In this document: in pieces, positions 48,265 to 60,300 of the stretch
Layout: every line of letters starts with the position of its first letter
Numbering within the stretch: position 1 is the first letter of the stretch
Notes under the pieces: generated by a model
Seen by the model: only the letters and a program-made list of their open reading frames with translations
Databases searched by the model: none
Told to the model about the DNA's origin: nothing
NCBI RefSeq assembly: GCF_020520425.1
Contig: NC_079487.1
Coordinates: 79,737,141-79,801,140, forward strand
Direction of reading: 5' to 3'
Source of the DNA: Spinacia oleracea
Taxonomy: Eukaryota; Streptophyta; Magnoliopsida; Caryophyllales; Amaranthaceae
DNA length: 64,000 nt
Position numbers and translations under genes: made by a program

Positions 48265-48387
48265 TAAAAAATTACTGTAGCATAAAGAAAATGCTAGCAA
48301 TTTTATAATAGTTGCACTTGTAGCCTTGTAGGGGAGAAAATTTAGTGAAGTATATCTTGTGATGTATGGACATAGAAATTTCGGATT

Positions 48388-50190
48388 TTTCATGAATATC
48401 CCCGAGTTTTGACGAAATTCACCAAATGCCTCTCGATTTTCAGAAATTCACCAAATGCCCCTCGACTATCAGAAATTCACCGAATACCCCTCACAAATGA
48501 CTTAATACACAAAATCCCTTACTAATGACGCGATGTTAGTCCTCTGTTAACCTAATTTTCAAATTCACCAAATACCCCTATTTTAATTTCTCCAAATACC
48601 CCTATTCTGAAACTTAATTCACCAAATATCCATTACTTAAAATTACCCATTTTGGTGCTCAACGGCTAGTTTTTGTGTTTGAAAATTAGCATTTCCTTAT
48701 TGTTTGCTTATAAATACCCATTTTCTGACTGTTTATCGTAGTTTTCCTATTGTTTTGTTAACTTCATATCATTTTTGTCATGAGCTTTCTTTCAAAATCA
48801 TCATCCATACCAAATAAGTCCACATATGTAAGAGTCCCAAACAAATTTTGTTATTGTGGAAGAAAAAATTTCATCTGAATCTTTGATACAACACTCAACC
48901 TGAATCTCTGATACAACACTAAAACAAAAAATACTCCTAAAAACACCTCAAAACGTCGCAACTTTTCAAGAAAATAACTACTGCTTTTGTACCTTATTCT
49001 TTATGTGACCAATTAAGTAATATTTCTCATGCAATCGAAAGGTGTTCCTTTGCCAATATGGGCAATATATTTAACATGTGCAAACATATTAAAAACAAAG
49101 CTCTTATTAATTTTATTCTAACGCATATGTTCCAGCTACCTCAACTCTTATAGCTTCCATGCCACCTATTTAACGTTAACTCCCTTTTTGTCTCCTGTCT
49201 CTACTGCCTCCAAACACCTTTTTTCATCTCCTAACTTTCTCTCAACCTTACAATCGAGGTAGAAAGTTTTCCCACTTTTCTTTTGAGCTAGGTTCTATTG
49301 ACACGGTGATACAGATTTTATGGAAAATGTCTATTTTTGTATTTGAGGGAACAAGAAAAAGAAATGAAATTAAGATATGTTCCAAACTCATGTACTAGTG
49401 AAAAAACATGAATTTTGGGAGAAAGATTTGCCTCCAAACTCTTTATTTTCACATCACGAATCCAAGTTTGAAACCGAGGTTGTGATAAAAATGTATGCGT
49501 TATTGAACTTGATTTCTTAGTTTCTTCACCATTCGGACAATAAGAAAATTAAGGTGTTAGATTTAAAATTGAATTACTTCAACTTCACTCACATAAGATT
49601 TCACTGAAAAGGGTTTTTTTTTTTTGCCTTTTGCTCATCTAAGGTGTGTTGTCTTTACCGGATGAGGCCTGGACTTATTGGGTACATAATTAAAACCTAT
49701 TGAGTGTTATATCGGAGCTTCGGATGGAAATTTCCTCCCAAAATAATAGAATTTATTTGAGACTCTTACATATGTGGATTCATGGGTGTGGATGATGATT
49801 TTGAAAGAAAACCCGTGACAAAAATGATATGAAATTAACAAAACAATAGGAAAAGTACAATAAACAGTCAGAAAAGGGGTATTTATAAGTAAACACTAAG
49901 CAACAACTAATTTTCAAACGCAAAAACTAGTCGTTGAGTATCAAAATGGGTAATTTTAAGTTATGGGTATTTGGTGAATTAAGTTTTAGAATATGAGTAT
50001 TTGGTGAAATAAGTATTAAAATAGTGGTATATGGTGAATTTGAAAATTAGGCTAACGGAGGAATAACGGCTCGTCATTAGTAAGGGTATTTTGGATATTA
50101 AGTCATTTGTGAGGGACATTTGGTGAATTTCTGAAAGTTGAGGGGCATTTGGTGAATTACGCCAAAACTCGGGGGCATTTGGTGAACATT
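48388..50190. mobile_element. Large foldback element with arms of about 0.5 kb
   Basis: Left arm 48388 to about 48905 reappears inverted at about 49690-50190. Matches include 'ccccgagttttg', 'ttaaaattacccattttg' and 'tcaaaatcatcatcca'. The arms' outer parts repeat 'aaattcaccaaatgcccct'. The loop (48906-49690) has no gene. Target duplication not resolved. Confidence 0.75.
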
Positions 50191-50225
50191 TATCAATGTG
50201 ATTTTCTCAATTTGTTTTAAAAGTA

Positions 50226-50476
50226 CTTCATCTGTTTGTTTTAAATGGTACAATTATTTAGGCACGTTTGTCAATACACGATTTTAAACATTAATATTTT
50301 CAATTATGGATAAGAAAAAACTTATAAAAATTTTAAAATTTATTTATTGAGACGAATCTAATAAGACCCGCCACGACTATGTTTTTTCTTAAGTATAAAT
50401 CACAAAATGAAGTCAAAGGAGCATGTGTGAATTGTATTTAAAACTCAATTGTGTCATGTAAATAAGAACGGAGAAA
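50226..50476. mobile_element. Stowaway-like MITE, uninterrupted relative of 2724-3292
   Basis: Shares the interior 'aggcacgtttgtcaat', 'gacgaatctaataagacc' and 'aaatgaagtcaaaggagc'. The ends are eroded (CTTCATCTGTTTG and its approximate inverse). Confidence 0.65.
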
Positions 50477-50479
50477 TTA

Positions 50480-53032
50480 TTAATCACTAATAATCTTTGA
50501 TTCAAACTATGCAACAATTAAATATATTTTCTAGCAAAAGGCTTAAGAACACAAAGTACCTACACACCAAATCCTCTAATAAATAGCAAAAACAATTGTT
50601 GAATGTATGAGTATTCATGTAATCATTTAGTTGATAATCAAAAACTTTATCATGCAGTTGGATTCGAGAAACAACTATCTACAACTCCCGACATTAGATA
50701 TTGATATGCAGATCAAATCGTTATTTCAAATCTTGCCGATAATAATTATGTTATATAACTTTGTGTATGTAATTAGAATTAGTATAACCTTTATAATGAT
50801 GCTACTTAACAACATTCATGCAGACACAAGTATGTAGGATCAATTACGTCAGAGTTTTATAACTCAATAACTATAATACGGAGTAGATTAAAAAAACCTA
50901 CATATGTTTTGTGATTTCAAAAAGACGTGATACATAGAGTAAGAATTGTTAAACATGACAATTATCCTAATATATGATCGCCTTTTTTGTCAAAGTAAAG
51001 ACCTACATGTGCTACATAGGATGTGCTAAAATTTAAAAGCGGATCTTCTTAATTTTCAATATTACCGCTTGTCATCTGACCCGAGTCTAACCCGCCGCTC
51101 TATAGTTCAATTTTATTATTTTTATGAATAATATAAAAGTCAAACCCTAGGTCTCAAACCACTCTCCGCCGCTCATCTCCTCTTACTCACTCTCCTCTTC
51201 CATGTGATACCTCTCCTCCCGTTTAATATTCTATCTCTTTCCAAATGTAAAATTATCACTATGATTTTCTTTACAACTCATTCAACCCCCCCCCCCCCCC
51301 CCTCTCGTGTCTACCCTACTTCTTTTTTTTAAAAAAGAAAAAAAAAATCAAAAACCGAAAAATCAATGTGGCAGTCATTATAACTAATAATTGTTATCCC
51401 CAAAGATAGTCACTAAAAATATTTGTCTCAGTGGTTTAGCAGATGGGAACTTTGACTTTTGCAATCCCATGAACACGGGTTCGAATCCTCCCACTAGTGT
51501 TTTTGTTAAACTTTTTCTTTTTGTTAAACTTTTTCTTTACTTGTCTTTACACAATTCAAATCTATACAACAAGGTTTCTAAATATGTTGGATTTTTCATT
51601 AAAATTCTAAATAATGAACTATGCATGTTTTCTTTAATCAACTTTTTGCTATTTATAAATATATATTTTATTTAATTTTTAAAATTTTGCTACGTATTAC
51701 ATTTCTGCACAACCTATTTTTAAATTCTGGATATGCCACTGCCAAGAACACATTCTTTGAAATAATTAGTTTGTGGGTTGAGTTTGTTTTTTCTAGATCT
51801 AAAACTTTATTACTGTATTTTTTTTATATAGTAAGTGTTTATATTTCATTTCTCAAATGAAAATTTATCTTGTCGGATTTTTTTAGAAACAGTATTTCGT
51901 AGCATATTTTTATTGATAGGGAGTATTAATTATTGGATTACATAGTTTAATTCTTTAGTCCAAACTCCTTGTAATTTATGCGTATACCGATGGATGGGAA
52001 TTTTAATGTCAAATAAAATTCAAATTAAGTGAATGTAAAATTTTGAATAAATTTGAAAACGAGTCGAATCGGTTTCAGAGTAGGAGTCTGAGGGATGGGG
52101 AGTCGGTTTCGGATCGGTTACGGGGTAGGAGTTTGAGGGAAACGAGTCTGAGGGGGTTTCAGATCAAGCGTCTGAATTGCATTTCAGGTCCGATTAGTAA
52201 TTGGATCGGATTCAGATATGTCAAAGTCTGACTCGAATCCGACCCGTTGCCATACCTACCCACGGGAGGAAAAAAAAAAGGAGGGTAACAAAAGTAGGTG
52301 CCCAAACAAAAGTGGCAAGGGAGGTGTCAAAAATAGAGGGCTAAGTTGTATTGTAGTGTGTAAGCTAGGGTTAATCAGTCAATACATTATTCTTAAGGAA
52401 ATTTTTAGTTTTGCAAAGAAGGATTTCACGGGCAATACAATCAATCTACTGTTCCGAAGTAGAACTTCTTGCTTTTAGAAGGGTTTAGGGTTAATTAGTA
52501 TAGCACATAAGCACACGTGCGATGCACGATTTATAAATCTGAGTTATATTTTGAATAAATAGCTAACCAAACAATAATGACATTTTATATTTTTTTTAAC
52601 ATTCATTAAAATATATCAAGTCAACTAAAGCAACACATAAGTCTAGAATCTACCACACAATAAAACTTAAATATAGATAGGTGACCCGTAAAGAAGATAT
52701 TGGGCTACGATCCGTAGCACAACGACCTATCTCACTATAGGCTGACGTGGTAGCTCCTCTACCAAGCCAACTGGACCTAGTATAGCGTAAATGTCGACTG
52801 GGCTATATTGTCCCTAGATGACCTTTGTATCCCTTTTATCATGGAAGGGTGCCGCTTAACCGTCAAATGAAATATTTTGAAAGAAGTATTTCAAAAGAAA
52901 TATTCTTCTAATCTTATTTTATATATCAGACAGGTTGATCGAGCCACCTTGGACTGAATAACTCCTTGTCAGCATTTCCCGGAAAAAATCCCACAGCAAC
53001 ACTTGCATTACAGTATTAGTACTCCGTAGTAC
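50480..53032. other. AT-rich intergenic region
   Basis: No gene. Contains a 17-C run (51286-51302), a tRNA-like segment (51425-51500), and repeats of 'gagtctgaggg', 'taggagt' and 'ggtttcggatcgg' at 52060-52160. A CGTGCGATGCACG palindrome at about 52518 recalls a Helitron hairpin, but no terminus follows at the right spacing. Confidence 0.5.
51425..51500 (+). mobile_element. tRNA-like sequence (SINE head or tRNA relic)
   Basis: A box-like TCAGTGGTTTAGCAGATGG and B box GGTTCGAATCC about 35 bp apart, ending CTCCCAC. No full cloverleaf. Downstream 'tttttcttttt' repeats could be a decayed tail. Confidence 0.4.
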
Positions 53033-53130
53033 TCCCTCCGTTCGTATTTATTCTACCCATTTTTATTTTAGGCGTTCCTAAAAGTTCTACCCAATTTGAA
53101 TCTTTTCTATTTTTGGCCATACATTTTTTC
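53033..53130. mobile_element. Truncated Stowaway end
   Basis: CTCCCTCCGTTCGTATTTATTC after TA, without a matching right terminus nearby. Confidence 0.45.
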
Positions 53131-53665
53131 CCAAAATAAATTGAATCATTAAAGTCCCCTCTTAATGTTTGCCTCTGTTGAATGCTTGATTTTCCTGTGT
53201 GTCCCTTCAGTATAATTGTCTTAGGGTTTGTATGAGGTCTGTGATGAGTTTTTCAGTTAATTTGCTGAGAAACTATCAATGTTTTATAAACCAAAGTGCG
53301 CCATTAGCATCCAGCCGTAGGCTATTTGAGGCTTTTGTGTGCTAATGGTTTGTGAACATGGTGTGCTTCAATGAAGCTTGGGGACATCTGAGACCAAAAT
53401 TAACATGATTTGTTTTGGCTTTTCGGTTTTTTGCCAGTTTTAATGTCTTAGGAAACAAAAAAAAATTGAATCCTTCACATATAAACTGGCATTAGACCGG
53501 AGAGGCAATTCATGTCTTATTTACTTAGTTGTTAGTTGTCCCCTTAAGTTCCTTTATTGTATTAGATCGATGATGAGTCTTTTATATGCTGAGAAACTAG
53601 TCAGTTAACTACACTCGCTCATGCTGCCATTAGTATCAGTGATGATGCTTCTCAGACGCTAAGTG
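53131..53665. other. Non-coding flank of CACTA element
   Basis: No ORF. Two similar motifs, TGATGAG..GCTGAGAAACTA at about 53242-53276 and 53571-53600, resemble snoRNA C and D boxes; see findings. Confidence 0.4.
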
Positions 53666-53680
53666 CACTAGAGGAAAAAA

Positions 53681-53905
53681 CATCATAAGTTGCCCTTAAA
53701 ATAGGCTTATAAGTTGCCCTTCACAAGTGCCACCTATGGGGGGTCACTTTTGTAAAATTATCAAAAGTTGCCCTTAATAAGGGCAACTTATAAGCTTATA
53801 ATATGTGAAACTTATAAGTTGCCCTTGTTGCAAACAAGGGCAACTTATAAGCTTCACATAAGTTGCTCTTGTTGCAAATAAGGGCAACTTTTGAGTTTTT
53901 TTTTT
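53681..53905. repeat. Subterminal repeats of the CACTA element
   Basis: 'ataagttgccctt' (plus) and 'aagggcaactta' (minus) alternate about nine times, forming hairpins such as 'ttgttgcaaacaagggcaa'. Likely transposase-binding sites. Confidence 0.75.
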
Positions 53906-54129
53906 TTAAAGAAAAAAAATCTGCAATATAATTTCTGATTTTGCAATATAAAATTCTGCATTATAATTTATAAAATACTGTTTCTTCAAACATCAGCTTG
54001 ACATTCCTCAAAATGATATAAATTTCAAATTTCCAATAATATTACCGAATTAATTCAAATGTAATTAATTAAATCGATAAATAACAAAAAATGTAGGAGT
54101 CACGGATAACTACAAGCCTGCTCTATTTA

Positions 54130-54234
54130 TTACACTGAGGGTAGTTCACAATCGTTGAAGTAAGTAGCCCACTTGTCTCGAACTTCATCCAACTCCTCTT
54201 TGGTAAAGGGCCCCTCCCTTGGAGTTTTGAAAAC
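54130..54234 (-). CDS. Terminal exon, likely Ulp1-type protease of CACTA transposon
   Basis: Minus strand, from an AG acceptor (TTTAAAG|GTTTTC) at 54234 to TAA at 54130, 35 codons including the stop. It reads VFKTPREGPFTKEELDEVRD then KWATYFNDCELPSV. The pattern 'T-x-EEL-x-EVR-x-x-WA-x-Y/F' is typical of the extreme C-terminus of Ulp1-like (C48) proteases carried by plant CACTA and related transposons. Upstream exons must lie at higher coordinates, beyond the satellite array or outside the window. Only one exon is visible, so the family call is tentative. Confidence 0.45.
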   Translation of the reverse strand, partial: VFKTPREGPFTKEELDEVRDKWATYFNDCELPSV

Positions 54235-54329
54235 CTTTAAAAAACAACGTACATGCAAACCAATAAAATAAATTAAGTCTCATATGCGAAAACAGAAATT
54301 ATATTGGTCACGAAAACAACTTTCTGAGT

Positions 54330-57300
54330 GTACTAAGATTCATTTCAAGTTCTTTATGCACATCTAAAGCTCATTTGGCTCGATATAGATCATATTTGGC
54401 CAAAAATGTCATTTTCGATCCCAAATATCAACAAAAGAACCTATTTCCACATTCTAAACGTTTTTCATGATTCATATGATTAGTTATATGTTTATGAAAC
54501 TCATTTCAAGTTCGTTATGCACGCCTATGGGTCATTTGGGTCGATATAGGTCATTTATGGCCAAAAATGGCATTTTCAATCCCAACTACCAACAAACGAA
54601 CCTATTTACACATTCTAACCCTTTTTCATGATTCATATGATTAGTTATATGTTTATGAAACTCATTTCAAGTACGTTATGCAAGCCTAAGGGTCATTTGG
54701 GTCGATATAGGCCATTTATGTCCAAAAATAACATTTTCGATCCCAACTACCAACAAACGAGCCTATTTCCATATTCTAAAAGTTTTTCATGATTCATAGG
54801 ATTAATTACATGTTTATAAGACTCATTTTAAGTTCGTTATGCACGACTATGGTTCATTTGGGTTGATATAGGTCATTTATGGCCAAAAATGGCATTTTCG
54901 ATGCCACCTACCAACAAACGAACCTATTTCCATATTCTGAACGTTTTTCATGATTCATATTATTAGTTATATGTTTATAAGACTCATTTTAAGTTCGTTA
55001 TGCACGCCTATGGGTCATTTGGGTCAATATAGGTCATTTATGGCCAAAAATGGCATTTTCGATCCCAACTACCAACAAACAAACCCATTTCCACATTCTA
55101 GCCCTTTTTAATGATTCATATAATTAGTTATATGTTTATGAAACTCATTTCAAGTTCTTTATGCAAGCCTAAGGGTCATTTGGCTCGATATAAGCCAATT
55201 ATGGCCAAAAATGGCATTTTCGACGCCACCTACCAACAAACGAACCTATTTCCATATTCTAAACGTTTTTCATGATTCATATGATTATTTATATGTTTAT
55301 CAGACTCGTTTTAAGTTCGTTATGCACGCCTATGGGTCATTTGGGTCGATATAGGTCATTTATGGCCAAAAATGGCATTTTCGATGCCACCTACCAACAA
55401 ACGAACCTATTTCCATATTCTAGACGTTTTTCATGATTCATATGATTAGTTATATGTTTATAAGACTCATTTTAAGTTCGTTATGCACGCCTATTGGTCA
55501 TTTGGGTCGATATATGTCATTTATGGCCAAAAAAGGCATTTTCGAACCCAACTACCAACAAACTAACCTCTTTCCACATTCTAACCGTTTTTCATGATTT
55601 ATATGATTAGTCAAATGATTATAAGACTCATTTCAAGTTTGTTATGCACGCCTATTGGTCATTTGGGTCAATATTTATGGCCAAAAATGCCATTTTCGAT
55701 CCCAACTACCACAAAGGAACTTATATCTACATTCTAAACCTTTTTCATGATTTAGATTATTAGTTATATGTTTATAAGACTAATTTAAAGTTCGTTATGC
55801 ACGCCTATGGTTCATTTGGGACAATATAGGTCATTTATGGCCAAAAATGGCATTTTCGATCCCAACTACCAACAAACGAACCTATATCCACATTCTAAAC
55901 CTTTTTCATGATTCCTATGATTAGTTATATGATTATAAGACTCATTTCAAGTTCGTTATGCACGTCTATGGGTCATTTGGGTCGATGTAGGTCATTTATG
56001 GCCAAAAATGGCATTTTTGATCCCAACTACCAACAAATGAACCTATATCCACATTCAAAACCTTTTTCATGATTCTTATGATTAGATATATGTTTATAAG
56101 ACTCGTTTTAAGTTCGTTATGCACGCCTATGGGTCATTTGGGTCGATATAGGTCATTTATGGCCAAAAATGGCATTTTCGATGCCACCTACCAACAAACG
56201 AACCTATTTCCATATTCTAAACGTTTTTCATGATTCATATGATTAGTTATATGTTTATGAAACTCATTTCAAGTTCGTTATGCACGCCTATGGGTCATTT
56301 AGGTCGATATAGGTCATTTATGGCCAAAAATGGCATTTTCGATCCCAACTACCAACAAACGAACCTATTTCCACATTCTAACCCTTTTTCATGATTCATA
56401 TGATTAGTTATATGTTTATGAAACTCATTTCAAGTTCGTCATGCAATCCTAAGGGTCATTTGGGTCGATATAGGCCATTTATGGCCAAAAAAGGCATTTT
56501 CGATCCCAACTACCAACAAACGAACCTATTTCCATATTCTAAACGCTTTTCATGATTCATACGATTATTTATATGTTTATAAGACTCATTTTAAGTTTGT
56601 TATGCACTCCTCTGGTCATTTGGGTCGATATAGGTCATTTATGGCCAAAAATGGAATTTTCGATCCCAACTACCAACAAACAAACCTATTTCCATATTCT
56701 AAATGTTTTTCATGATTCATATGATTGGTTATATGTTTATAAGACTCATTTTTAAGTTCGTTATGCACGTCTATTGGTCATTTGGGTCGATATATGTCAT
56801 TTATGGCCAAAAAAATGATTTTCGAACCCAACTACCAACAAACTAACCTCTTTCCACAATCTAACCCTTTTTCATGATTTATATGATTAGTCAGATGATT
56901 ATAAGACTCATTTTAAGTTCGTTATGCACGCCTATTGGTCATTTGGGTCAATATTTATGGCCAAAAATGCCATTTTCGATCCCAACTACCACAAAAGAAC
57001 TTATATCTACATTCTAAACCTTTTTCATGATTTAGATTATTAGTTATATGTTTATAAGACTAATTTAAAGTTCGTTATGCACGCCTATGGTTCATTTGGG
57101 ACGATATAGGTCATTTATGGCCAAAAATGGCATTTTCGATCCCAACTACCAACAAACGAACCTATATCCACATTCTAAACCTTTTTCATGATTCCTATGA
57201 TTAGTTATATGATTATAAGACTCATTTCAAGTTCGTTATGCACGTATATGGGTCATTTGGGTCGATGTAGGTCATTTATGGCCAAAAATGGCATTTTTGA

Positions 57301-60300
57301 TCCCAACTACCAACAAATGAACCTATATCCACATTCAAAACCTTTTTCATGATTCTTATGATTAGATATATGTTTATAAGACTCGTTTTAAGTTCGTTAT
57401 GCACGCCTATGGGTCATTTGGGTCGATATAGGTCATTTGTGGCCAAAAATGGCATTTTCGATGCCACCTACCAACAAACGAACCTATTTCCATATTCTAA
57501 ACGTTTTTCATAATTCATATGATTAGTTATATGTTTATGAAACTCATTTCAAGTTCGTTATGCACGCCTATGGGTCATTTAGGTCGATATAGGTCATTTA
57601 TGGCCAAAAATGGCATTTTCGATCCCAACTACCAACAAACAAACCCATTTCCACATTCTAGCCATTTTTAATGATTCATATAATTAGTTATATTTTTATG
57701 AAACTCATTTCAAGTTCATTATGCAAGCCTAAGGGTCATTTGGCTCGATAATAGCCATTTATGGCCAAAAATGGCATTTTCGACGCCACCTACCAACAAA
57801 CGAACCTATTTCCATATTCTAAACGTTTTCATGATTCATATGATTATTTATATGTTTATAAGACTCGTTTTAAGTTCGTTATGCACGCCTATGGGTCATT
57901 TGGGTCGATATAGGTCATTTATGGCCAAAAATGGAATTTTCGATGCCACCTACCAACAAACGAACCTATTTCCATATTCTAAACGTTTTTCATGATTCAT
58001 ATGATTAGTTATATGTTTATGAAACTCATTTCAAGTTCGTTATGCACGCCTATGGGTCATTTGGGTCGATAAAGGTCATTTATGGCCAAAAATGGCATTT
58101 TCGATCCCAACTACCAACAAACGAACCTATTTCCACATTCTAACCCTTTTTCATGATTCATATGATTAGTTATATGTTTATGAAACTCATTTCAAGTTCG
58201 TTATGCAATCCTAAGGGTCATTTGGGTCGATATAGGCCATTTATGGCCAAAAAAGGCATTTTCGATCCCAACTACCAACAAACGAACCTATTTCCATATT
58301 CTAAACGCTTTTCATGATTCATACGATTATTTATATGTTTATAAGACTCATTTTAAGTTTGTTATGCACTCCTCTGGTCATTTGGGTCGATATAGGTCAT
58401 TTATGGCCAAAAATGGAATTTTCGATCCCAACTACCAACAAACAAACCTATTTCCATATTCTAAATGTTTTTCATGATTCATATGATTGGTTATATGTTT
58501 ATAAGACTCATTTTTAAGTTCGTTATGCACGCCTATTGGTCATTTGGGTCGATATATGTCATTTATGGCCAAAAAAATGATTTTCGAACCCAACTACCAA
58601 CAAACTAACCTCTTTCCACAATCTAACCCTTTTTCATGATTTATATGATTAGTCAGATGATTATAAGACTCATTTTAAGTTCGTTATGCACGCCTATTGG
58701 TCATTTGGGTCAATATTTATGGCCAAAAATGCCATTTTCGATCCCAACTACCACAAAGGAACTTATATCTACATTCTAAACCTTTTTCATGATTTAGATT
58801 ATTAGTTATATGTTTATAAGACTAATTTAAAGTTCGTTATGCACGCCTATGGTTCATTTGGGACGATATAGGTCATTTATGGCCAAAAATGGCATTTTCG
58901 ATCCCAACTACCAACAAACGAACCTATATCCACATTCTAAACCTTTTTCATGATTTCTATGATTAGTTATATGATTATAAGACTCATTTCAAGTTCGTTA
59001 TGCACGTATATGGGTCATTTGGGTCGATGTAGGTCATTTATGGCCAAAAATGGCATTTTTGATCCCAACTACCAACAAATGAACCTATATCCACATTCAA
59101 AACCTTTTTCATGATTCTTATGATTAGATATATGTTTATAAGACTCGTTTTAAGTTCGTTATGAACGCCTATGGGTCATTTGGGTCGATATAGGTCATTT
59201 GTGGCCAAAAATGGCATTTTCGATGCCACCTACCAACAAACGAACCTATTTCCATATTCTAAACGTTTTTCATGATTCATATGATTAGTTATATGTTTAT
59301 GAAACTCATTTCAAGTTCGTTATGCACGCCTATGGGTCATTTAGGTCGATATAGGTCATTTATGGCCAAAAATGGCATTTTCGATCCCAACTACCAACAA
59401 ACGAACCTATTTCCACATTCTAACTCTTTTTCATGATTCATATGATTAGTTATATGTTTATGAAACTCATTTCAAGTTCGTTATGCAATCCTAAGGGTCA
59501 TTTGGGTCGATATAGGCCATTTATGGCCAAAAAAGGCGTTTTCGATCCCAACTACCAACAAACGAACCTATTTCCATATTCTAAATGCTTTTCATGATTC
59601 ATATGATTATTTATATGTTTATAAGACTCATTTTAAGTTTGTTATGCACTCCATTGGTCATTTGGGTCGATATAGGTCATTTATGGCCAAAAATGAAATT
59701 TTCGATCCCAACTACCAACAAACAAACCAATTTCCATATTCTAAATGTTTTTCATGATTCATATGATTTTTTGATGTTAGCACCCGGTTCACCCTTAGGG
59801 GCTAATCCGGATTCGGGGCGAGTTCTGGGTGGATAGGTTCCAGTCCCCTCCCAATTGTTGTTGCGGGGGATCGAACACGAGTTCTCCCTACCAAGTTCAG
59901 CCCCAATCACCACTAAACCAACAGACAATTGGTATATGATTAGTTATATGTTTATAAGACTCATTTTAAGTTCGTTATGCACGCCTATGGGTCATTTGGG
60001 TCGATATATGTCATTTATGGCCAAAAAAGGCATTTTCGAACCCAACTACCAACAAACTAACCTCTTTCCACATTCTAACCCTTTTTCATGATTTATATGA
60101 TTAGTCAGATGATTATAAGACTCATTTAAAGTTCGTTATGCACGCCTATTGGTCATTTGGGTCAATATTTATGGCCAAAAATGCCATTTTCGATCCCAAC
60201 TACCACAAAGGAACTTATATCCACATTCTAAACCTTTTTCATGATTTAGATTATTAGTTATATGTTTATAAGACTAACTTAAAGTTCGTTATGCACGCCT

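Noticed and set aside
52500..52560. Helitron 3' end suggested by CGTGCGATGCACG
   Set aside because: The palindrome is present but CTRR at the usual 10-12 bases after it is missing.
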